Shown here piece by piece: positions 54,611 to 64,000 of a stretch of DNA of 64,000 bases (its first letter is position 1; the number at the start of each line of letters is the position of its first letter). The notes under the pieces were generated by a model that worked only from the letters and a program-made list of their open reading frames with translations, did no database searches and was not told the origin of the DNA. Origin of the DNA: Brugia malayi. Its lineage: Eukaryota > Nematoda > Chromadorea > Rhabditida > Onchocercidae. Both the position numbers and the translations under genes were made by a program. The stretch spans positions 8,113,721 through 8,177,720 of the forward strand of contig NW_025062479.1 of NCBI RefSeq assembly GCF_000002995.4, read 5' to 3'.

Positions 54611-57600
54611 CTATATAGTAAAGCGATGCGATGTGAAGGAATGTTTTACATGGCTAGGAGGGGTAAGTGATTTGCATAGGCTGCTATTTGATAACGATCC
54701 TTTAAGGCTGTCATCTGGATAGGTTTGTGTGCTCGAGTCCATTATAAATTTCTCTGCACTTCCCACATTATCATTTATCTTTGTTGATCGAGGTGATGAG
54801 CTGGCATACTGGAACAAACTATAATAAATATGTAATATAGTTTTGAGCAGTTCAATACAATTACTACTTGGGAAATAATTGTCTTAAAATTTATTTCATA
54901 TATAAATTGTAATCCGATCAGCACAAACTTTTAACGATATTTCAGCCGGGTTTCCAAGCATCGGTGGTGAGGATGTCGAGGTTACTGGATTGTCTAGTTT
55001 GGCATACACATCACCAAACATTTTATTGAGTAGATTGTCCTCTTTCTGACCTCTTGCTAAAGCTTGCAAGAATTGCAAATTTTCATTCACCGTCCCAGAC
55101 AGCGTCTGTAAACATTATTCAAATATCATTATTCAGGTTGGCACATTGTTCCCTTTTCAATAAAGAAGCGCTCTTAAAAAAATTTTCCGAAAAAAACCAA
55201 ACTGCGCTTACTCCTTATTTAATTTCATGACAATAAAATAAGTAGTTTCAAACTAATATCATTAGTGAAGCCAATATTCGTACCATGATTGTAGGTATTA
55301 ACAAAAGGAGATTGCCAAACCGTGCAGTGGCAGCATAGGTGGGATTCAACTCTTTGATAACATCAAATAGCACTTCTTGGACACGATCACGAAGATCTGA
55401 CACAACTTGCTGTGCAGCCACCGATAAACCTTTCGCATCTAGAAATCTTTCGTATCATCAAAATATCGAAAACTGATCCAGAAATACAACAAATTATATC
55501 AAAAAAACATACTTGGATTTAAAATTATTACTGCTTTGAGTGGTACTACTTCTTCCTCCTTCAGTTTCAGTTTCCTCAAAGGGATTACTAGTTCGTTTAA
55601 CGTTCTATTGACTACGTCGTCAGATAGCTGACTGAAACGATCTTATATAAATAGAATTCTTACAGTTCATTATTACACAACATCTCTTACAAAGTAAGAA
55701 AAACAATACTTTGAACAGTAGGCGATATTTAAAGAAAAGAACGAGGAAATTTAAATGATGTGACAGTTAGTGAGGACATCACTTCGTTTGGGTAAATTCG
55801 AGTGGAAGATTCCTTGGCACATATGAAAAACCGTATAAGGGGATATCAGTGCTTTGAGCGGTTTTCATTGAAAAATTGAATATAGTCAGAGGTGAATAAC
55901 ATGACTTTACAAGAGCGACCTAAAAAATTAGGCTAGTGTTCTTGATACTAATCTGATTAAAATCGTAGAACTTGGTTGATAGTTAAAAGAATATTTTTCA
56001 CGATTTTGATAAGATGGAATTAGATAAAATTATTTCTCCGTATCTTAACATCGAATGGATTTGTAACGAGCGATAACAATATTCTAACTAGAAGAATCAA
56101 CTAATTGAATTGAACATGTACCTTATCTTCACTATCAGTAATATCAGCTAGTTTGGCTAGTGAATCAACCCAGTCGACGGCGGCCATCGCTCTGCGATGA
56201 GTAATCTGAGGTAGTTCATCTAGTTGAGCCATCCGGTACGGTTCGTATTGAACCTATAATACGGAGTGTGATTGATTTCATTTCAGTTCAATGAGTCATC
56301 AACATTCTTATATATATACGATTTAGGAATAGTATCTGTCTTTCAATCATATTTGAAAAAAATTAGTACTAGAGTTATGACAAAAGATGAACACTAATAT
56401 AAAAGCCCCTATTTGATGGATAGCAAAATTGTAACATCTAGTTTTTCTATTTAGTAACGTTTTCGATGAATATTTAAAAGGCAAAAAAAAAATGCGTTAC
56501 CTTAGTTGATCGGGCATCTAGAATTGGTCTGCGTTCAAAAAGTTCCCGAAAAGAAATGGTCTTGAATGAGTGCTTAGTACCACTCCTTGTGCATAATGTT
56601 TCATCTGCTTTAACAATTTCCCATTCAATATTCATTAATTGCATTAGCAGCACACGTGATTCCACCGGTAGTTTGCATGACAACTCATCATCTTGCAATT
56701 GCATTTGAAAAAAATTACTACCAACATTATGCTAAAAGATAAGCATCAAAGTAAAGGTACTATTTGATGTACCTAGAAAAACTTGGACAATTTAATCGTT
56801 CATTATGATTGTTCAATAAAAGACATTTTCAAAATGACTTATTGCAACAGAGATTACAAATAAATACATTTGCAGACGTATTTTCCACCATAAAAATTTC
56901 AAAAATAAAATTTAGATAATTTGAAAATTAACAGAAATAAGCAAAAGTGAGAGCGAGCATGGCTACTTAATCTATTTCAAAGCAAATCACAGTGTCTTTT
57001 GCTGACGAGTAAAATATAAGGAATTGCAATTTGAACAAAAATACTTGAAAGAACAAAAACTGAAAGATTATGTACCATGTGGCTTACAAGTTCTTCATCG
57101 ATCTGTCTTTTTCGCAAACGTGGAACTCGTTGTCTACCAGTTAAATCACGGTCAGGTCGCACTGCTGTAATATTATTTTAGTAAAGATTAGGGCTCAATT
57201 AACAAGATCATTTTTCACAAATGGTTACAATGAGTAACAAGTTCATCAACTTTTTAACATCATTAAACCTCTTTTATTACTATTTCTTTCTTTTTTTGTA
57301 ATTCAAAAAAGTCAGCATAAACTGCACCTAAAACGAGCGTTGAAAAATCTCTGTGTCACAGAAATTATTTTATAGCAAGAATACCTTTCGGATCCATTCC
57401 AACTTCTAAGCATCGCTGAAAACGACAGTAGCGACAGCTATTTCTCTGATCTAAATAACCTTCTATAGATCAGTATGGAAATATTGCAAACACAAATTAT
57501 GTACGTCATATGCATCCTACTGCTGTCATACAACTATGTCCAACAACCTACGTAAACAGATTGAAATTTCTTGCAATATCTGTATTAAGGGTACCCGGAA

Positions 57601-58395
57601 ATCACGTTCCTATTCGCAGACTCCTTAGAAGGTGAAACGTATCGAATGAAATGTATCAATAAAGAAGTCTGACGACAGATTTGTCTTCTTACATATAGAG
57701 ACACATTTCATGCAATTCCACCGGGTTATTCGATTAACTGTTCAATCGTGTGCTACCTGGGTTTTCTAAGAGACTCATGTTTACTACCGTCAAACAAATC
57801 ACTTTGCAAATTCCTTTGATTCATGAAGAAAATGAGAAAAAAAATTCATTTCACCGTGTTTTCTTCCATCACTGTTAGAAGAGTTCTGTATCTTTCCTAA
57901 ATTTCTTGGAAACTAAACAAAAGCATTTTCTCAGATGCCGGACAGCAATGAAAATCGCAGATCTATATCTACTGTACAATAATGTATCATATTCTCCTAC
58001 ACTTCGACATTTTTTTTCTTTTTTTATAATCATAAGCTCAACAGCAATTCACATTTATCAACGACGCAGTTATTGCTAAATCTGCATGCATATCGATACT
58101 TTCCAGTGAGCGTTCGTCGGAAGAATCCTTTACATCCATAACAAGCCAAGATACCATAGTGCAACTTCGCATGACCATCACCGCAAACTGCACACATTGC
58201 ATTGTTATCTGTAATAACGTTTACAACTACGTGTGTTTTTATGAAAACGATTAAAGAACTGTAGCTTAATGCAAGAAGATTAAATAATGAAAGAGACGAA
58301 AGAGAAATGATACCAGTAAGCTTATCCTTGATATCGTAAGAGGAATGTGCACTGACTGTACTGACTCCGAGCATCACCTCTCTAATTATCGGCAT
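54611..58395 (-). CDS. HNF4-type nuclear hormone receptor
   Basis: Ligand-regulated transcription factor of the NR2A-like group expanded in nematodes. Eleven exons in phase: 58395-58314, 58208-58053, 57450-57385, 57164-57076, 56701-56501, 56253-56122, 55919-55783, 55631-55513, 55438-55284, 55105-54929 and 54808-54611, giving about 503 residues. The DNA-binding domain has both zinc fingers (C33, C36, C50, C53; C69, C75, C85, C88) with ACYGCKGFFRRTL and CRYCRFQRCLEVGM. The hinge reads RPDRDLTGRQRVPRLRKR. The ligand-binding domain (about 199-440) contains ALVKSCYSPLTIFNFS, NRTLNELVIPLRKLKLKEEE and ARFGNLLLLIPTI. The final exon is a Ser/Thr-rich tail. The 3' splice site of exon 5 (near 56702) lacks AG at the only in-frame position. 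The ATG follows TACTTTGCAG by one base, so an unseen or trans-spliced leader is likely. Confidence 0.94.
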
Positions 58396-58599
58396 TCTGC
58401 AAAGTAAAAACTTATAGCTTTTTAAATCACCAAAGCGAATAATTTCTGACGGTTTTATATTCTAGCATGTACCTAAAACTTATATCTATCTATATGTATA
58501 TAAGCTTTAACAGATTTGTGAACTTGTTGAATTAGTTATGTTTTTTTCATAACTATTTTATATTAAAACCTTTTTGCTTTATTCAAATGATGCTTTCAA

Positions 58600-58719
58600 A
58601 TGGACCAAATTATTCTAAATCATCCAAATACGCCTTTTACTTATAAAAATGATTTTGAAATTGTTGAAATTGTTTGCTTAACAGTTGAAGATTATGTGTG
58701 GCATCAACATAGACCTGAA
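58600..58719 (+). other. Orphan exon-like segment
   Basis: ATG 58600 opens a 40-codon frame (MDQIILNHPNTPFTYKND, ending WHQHRPE) that stops exactly at a consensus 5' splice site, GAA|GTAAGG. A second open stretch follows at about 58809-58955 after GCAATTGCAG (KANKEFNYACEGIVKDI), but its frame does not match the first. This may be a small gene I cannot complete, or a remnant. Confidence 0.3.
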
Positions 58720-61700
58720 GTAAGGGAACTTTTTTTCTAAACAACGCAGGAATTTTTCAATAATACAAAAATTGACACTACAAATATAAATAAGTTTTGC
58801 AATTGCAGTGTTAATTTTAAAAGCAAACAAGGAATTCAATTATGCATGTGAAGGAATAGTGAAGGACATTAAGTTATTAGAACAAAATTTCCATAAAAAA
58901 CTTAAGGAAATGTTATTCATGCAGTTGTTATTTCACAAATGTTATCACTTGAAATTATAAAAAGCAGTTGCTGAGGATCAGTATCGATAGACGGGTCTGC
59001 ATGTTTATCTTTGGAATCATATCTTTCTAACAGATATACGACGTATTTTCCCAATATGCAACTGTTCAATAAATTGTTAAAAGTAATTTGAAATGATGGA
59101 ATCATACTGCTTTCATTTATAAGATAATAATGGAAAATAATGTGACATTTTTTTCAAAAATTCTTTTTTTTTTTTTTTTTTTTATTTATAAATATAAGTA
59201 AGAGTAAAAGACGAAAAAAAAAAGGAGAAAGCAAGCGATCCACTTTCCTTGATAGTCAAACTTTTAAGGGAAGTGAATCAATTGTTTTTCAAAGCGACAA
59301 ATACACAGCAAGATTCAATTTAACTTTCAGTTGTATATTTCTTTTTAACTTTTTTATTTTAGTTTTCCTTCTGAATATCCAGGAATCTCATAGACATTGT
59401 GTCATGATATGAAAGTTATCATAGTTGTGAACAGGCAAAAGTAGTCCTAGAAACTTTTCTAATCGCGAAATTGCTTTAGTCGGTGATAAGCTGATGATTC
59501 AAATCAAAGTTTAAAATGCAAAAAAAAAAAAAAAAAAAAATGATTTTAAACATCGATAATCTAACCTATATAAATATATATGTATTTACTTACTCAGAAT
59601 GATGAACAGAGCATTATTTAATCATTACTTTGTTATTATCAACTAACCCACTTTTCGATAAATACCGATGAAACAACAACGTGAAATTTTAGTTTGGAAG
59701 GAAGTACCTGCTTGATTGATGTATTGATCCATCAAGCTTCTGTAGCAGCTATTATTGATAGTACCAGTCCAACTTCAGTCTGCTACTTAATGCATTATTT
59801 CTCACGATTTTGTAGGTGCATGCATACTTAAGTGTTTTAAGAATCATCAATGTGTTCCAAAAAGTTGCCTATTCTTCTACACACATGACGAATTGAGTGG
59901 TGCAGACTATCAGAATTCCTGATATTAGTGCTGTAAGAAATCCTTATCCAACCATAAACATAAGCATAAGAGCACGTAATTAAGAAATTATGAAAAATCA
60001 CTCTAGCAACTGTTCAACTTTTTATAATATAGTGCTAGCTCTACTTCTATTCAAATATTTAATCAAATAAATGATAACTAAAGTTTATTGCTTTTCTGTG
60101 ATATTCTTTTGTTTTGATTGAAGCTGTAATTTCTTTAAGTTCAAAATTGGAAATATATGAAATCGCAAGTCCTATTCTGATAATTTCTCTCCTGTTTTTA
60201 AAAACCTGTTTTATCTACAGCAGCTAAGCTAAATATATCGATAATAAATTTGGTTCATCAAACCATAAATATGTACAGCGGCATACAATATGATACATTT
60301 CAGATGAAGAAAAAAGCAAAAAGTACGAACTGAACATAGCGCATAAAACATAATCATATTACTCATATTTAACTCATCTATTTAAATAAACCACATAGAG
60401 ATGCGTCTTTCTGAGTACATTTAATAAATCTAGATGGATCCATCGAAAACAATTCACTCACAAGATGCTTCTAGTTTCTCTTCATCAAATCATCGGTTAG
60501 AATATCGATCATTTGCGCCATCTGGATTCTAATGGCTTGTACACAGTAATAAAATGTTGGCATCAAGTAAATTAAAACACTCTCATTGCAACATCATAAA
60601 TTTATAAATTTCTGTTTTATGACAGTTTATTTTACAACAGAGTCACTATACGACTAAAAATGAAATTTCAAAAAATAAATTTCTCTCCTGACTGGTACAA
60701 ATGCAATGCGCAAACTGTCAAACGATTACGAAGAATCTTTCTAACTCTATTCTACACTGTGATATAGAACTATTCTACCTAGTTCTATTTTGATTCAAAT
60801 TAGAGCTTTCAACTGCAAAACTTTTTTCTTTAACTGCAAAGTTAATTTAGCAGAAAACGCCAATTTAGGATTAATGAAAGCTGAATGGATTACTAAATGA
60901 GCACAACTAATTTTAGTATTTGCTTTTAGAATACGACATTTGAAAAGCTGGAGCACAGGAAGAAATGTATCGCTTGTTAAATCTATTTGCATAAAATTGT
61001 TTTTATTCAACACAGTTGATGAATAAAATTGTTAACACTATTTATTAGCTTTATAACCAACTGTATAGGTATTACCGATCAATGAAAAATTTTGCTCTTT
61101 CAATGTAATATTGCCACTTAAAAGTTTTCCAACCATAAATTTCGATTGTTGGGTTAATTCACTAAGAACAAGCAGAAAAACTCATGTAATCGTGAGATAA
61201 ATTTACTATAAAGCATTTCATTTCATTGCATGCAAAAAGGTGACAAATAAAGTGCGAAGCAATACCATCGCAATCTTTTTGTCAAAAAATGAATTGGAAT
61301 AGGTTGCTTAATTCATGATGAGTAAATCAGCCAAGAATTCACATAAGATAGATTTACATTTTCCTAATGAATATTCTTATTTATTTATTTATGTTTTCAT
61401 CTCTACGAACGGTAGTACTATCAAAAGCAATATAGAGGGCCTTACATATCGAAAAATAGTACATGCAGTATTCTCAGCATTCTCTGAATAGAATTATAGA
61501 AATTGTAATGTGAATACAAGTTGGAGAAAGTCTGAGATTTTTTCAAGTAATTTTTTTGATTTTTCTAGGGAAAAATTTTCTCATTGTTATGAAAATATCG
61601 TAAAGTCTAAATCCAGAAAAATATTTTAGAAAAAATTATGGTTAAATGAGAAAGAATGAAGCAACCAACATCTGTTTGTAAAAAGATTCATTAGATGAAT

Positions 61701-62883
61701 GGTATGCGAATGATGTTCATCTGTTTGCTGCAGCAGTTAAGATTGCTATAACCTGTACAAACCTGGTAACAGTTAATTGGTCCTTAAATAGAAAGGAGCG
61801 GAAACGACGATATAATAATGCAATCAAATTCGCAATATTTTATACACAGAATAAAAGTTGAAGTACAGTATAGATTACAAGAATCCCAAAAAATTTAGAA
61901 GTAAAAAGTGCATGGAAGAGACAGATGAAAGTGAGCTGATGACGAACATGTTAACAAAAAAAAAAATCTGTCGCCACAGGACCAGTAAAGCGTACTGATA
62001 AAAGAACGCCACAACATCCTTTCATCACTTCCCTATTCTCATCCTTCTTTTTTTTCATTCTTCTTCTTTGATTAATTAAATTTCGCTGAATAAAACTAAC
62101 ATGATCTTAATTAAAGACTGTGTTTGTCTTATAAAACTAGCTCATCAGCAGTTTTACCAAACAATCAACCACTTTATTTCACACTGCATTTTTCATATTT
62201 CACTCAGATTCCAAATTTCGTAAATTTCGAAGTTTGTTACACTAATAAATCGAAAGTAAACAAATTAATTAATATTTAATTCTTATAGTTAATTATACCT
62301 AAATTTTCACAATTGCTGCCGAACTCAGAATTGAGTTTTTTACCTGGACGATTGATGATATTGTGAAGTAGGCATAAAGACAGTTGTCAGTTCACCGAAT
62401 TCCATAGATTTTTCCATTTTATGAATTGAAATCCATCCACTCCTTCTATACGTACTGGTTTTTTATCTTTAATGAATAATAAAATTATCTGTTAGAAGTC
62501 AATTTGCAGATGATCATTCGAAAATATTCAGACGAAATGCAACAGATTTCGTTGGAATATTAAGAACGAAATTATTTACACTGAGCTGCTATGCTTATTA
62601 CTATGATGAGATTATAAATTCCAGATTCAAGTCTGTTCGGGATAAGTAACATCATAAGATATAATTCGTGATGTTGAGAAATATTTAACAATGTCACTAA
62701 ATTAAGACAACCTCTTGTATCACCTATATTCTAGGTTTATTCAATTTCATTAAAAATACGAACATAAACAGCTAAGTCATAGTAAAGAAGATCAATGCCT
62801 CAAAAGAAATAACCATTGTGCTTCCTCAAAAAGGTTGTCATCGCATATATTGGATTATGGCTATAATTAACCACTGTCATCTA

Positions 62884-62907
62884 AGCTTTTCTAAGCTTAG
62901 AAAAGCT
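62884..62907. repeat. Perfect 24-base palindrome
   Basis: The sequence AGCTTTTCTAAG is followed directly by its reverse complement, with no spacer. It could form a hairpin or be a dimeric protein-binding site. No gene is nearby, and its role is unknown. Confidence 0.9.
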
Positions 62908-64000
62908 AACTCACCGTAAATCAAAAAATATCTACAAATCATACATAATTCTGGGAATCTGAACTATATAGATCAAGAAAAGATAAAGGTTGTGATAACC
63001 CTTTATTAAGAGAATTAGACGAGAAGCGGTTTGATATGATGATAGTTTCAGGTAGGAGTCAATGACTCAAATTTCATGTAAAGTGATTGTAATTAAAAAA
63101 GAAGGAGAGAAAAGAGACACTCTAAAACACAGTTACTAGACATCAAGTAAGGCAGAAGTTGTGATAAGGGAGTACCCTGCCAAGGAAGTGAAAAAATGAA
63201 CATTAAGTGATAGAATCACTATGATACCAAATGATATTAGTAATGGAAATCAATTAATTTGACAGAAACTGATATGCTTTCTTGTATTGTATGTCTGTTT
63301 GTTTGTTCGTCTGTTATGTGGTGATAACTGCAGGACTACTGTTCAAACGATAGATAGGAGTGTACATATCAGTTATAGCTGATATGATTTAATATCAATG
63401 ATAAGGATTGTTTCCGTAGACTGGACCAAACGCAATAATACAAATAATTGGTCAAAGGCATCAACAACCAATTTGAGATTCCTCTTTTCTATAACGGGAA
63501 ACGATTTATAAATCATTTCGAAAATTTTTACAGTATGATAAAGACTAAATCATTCCATCTATTGTCTTGTTAAACCGGTTTATCGAAGGGATAACAACAT
63601 TATATCCTCTGATCTGTGCTACTGTTCTGAATAGTAAATTGTTAACTGTACGGCAACAATATGAATTGCCTAAACTGCTAAAATTACGGCCGAAATTTCA
63701 TGGCTTCCTAAATGCAACAACAGAAGTGGTTGATTTTTGGGGCGTCGCTTATTTAAAGAATGGGAAGCAGGAAATGGAAAATGCACAGCGTTGATTATTA
63801 ATACACGGTGCAGCCAGCCTCTAATATCATTGGCAATTTTGTAAATAACTCCTAAAAATGAATTCAGGGAAAACGAATTTTCCTCGGCTGTAAAATAGTT
63901 GAACAAGACATAACAAAAGAGTACACATAGAAATGTGTGCAAACAATCATAATATTCTCCATTTTGAACAAATAGTATCATAAGTTACGTTAAGGAACTT

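Larger units (their letters stand above)
58396..64000. other. Upstream DNA of the receptor gene, no convincing gene
   Basis: AT-rich sequence with long homopolymers (T run at about 59164-59183, A run at about 59520-59540) and a perfect 24-base palindrome at 62884-62907. Two plus-strand stretches near 58600-58960 look coding but do not join in phase. A 75-codon plus-strand frame at 63567-63794 and its antisense partner have no recognisable motif. No RNA gene boxes were seen. Confidence 0.5.

Noticed and set aside
63567..63981. Opposed ORFs at the right edge
   Set aside because: Neither frame has a motif or splice sites, and the window ends too soon to judge.

Overview
The window looks like nuclear DNA from a nematode, most likely a filarial-type parasite. 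It is AT-rich, its genes have many short exons with TTTCAG-like 3' splice sites, several ATGs lie just downstream of a 3' splice site with no visible upstream exon (as expected for spliced-leader trans-splicing), and it carries nematode-typical families (a CPG4-like secreted cysteine protein, an HNF4-like nuclear receptor, a decayed RTE-type LINE). No prokaryotic features are present. All gene models were built by hand by finding exons and requiring splice phase to agree. Similarity calls come from recalled family motifs, not from a search.

Layout. 0.4-1.9 kb (+): 3' part of a two-pass membrane protein with LPTY and PPAY motifs. 1.9-11.3 kb: long stretch without a convincing gene. 11.8-12.8 kb (+): small multi-pass membrane protein. 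About 14.26-14.76 kb (-): probable decayed gene. 15.8-22.9 kb (+): coiled-coil protein whose largest intron contains an inverted, degenerate RTE-type retrotransposon (about 17.95-20.0 kb, perhaps to 20.6 kb). 25.8-27.9 kb (-): secreted CPG4-like protein. 29.3-34.7 kb (-): myosin-light-chain-kinase-like kinase with a very long Lys-rich tail. 38.0-39.7 kb (-): purine nucleoside phosphorylase. 43.5-49.8 kb (-): large RCC1-repeat protein (GLO-4/Claret-like architecture) with an apparent one-base frameshift in exon 2 and a likely GC-AG intron. 51.3-52.9 kb (+): 20S proteasome subunit alpha-5, divergent from the RCC1 gene. 54.6-58.4 kb (-): HNF4-type nuclear hormone receptor. 58.4-64 kb: upstream DNA with no convincing gene.

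The genes do not form one pathway. They mix housekeeping functions (proteasome, purine salvage), signalling (kinase, nuclear receptor), trafficking (RCC1 protein) and secreted or membrane proteins. Six models total an exact multiple of three: coiled-coil, CPG4-like, kinase, phosphorylase, proteasome and nuclear receptor. The RCC1 gene misses by exactly one base, which points to a deletion in exon 2. I found no system that I can defend as wholly new. The most interesting items are the kinase tail, the intron-borne retroelement, the RCC1 frameshift and the unusual splice sites.
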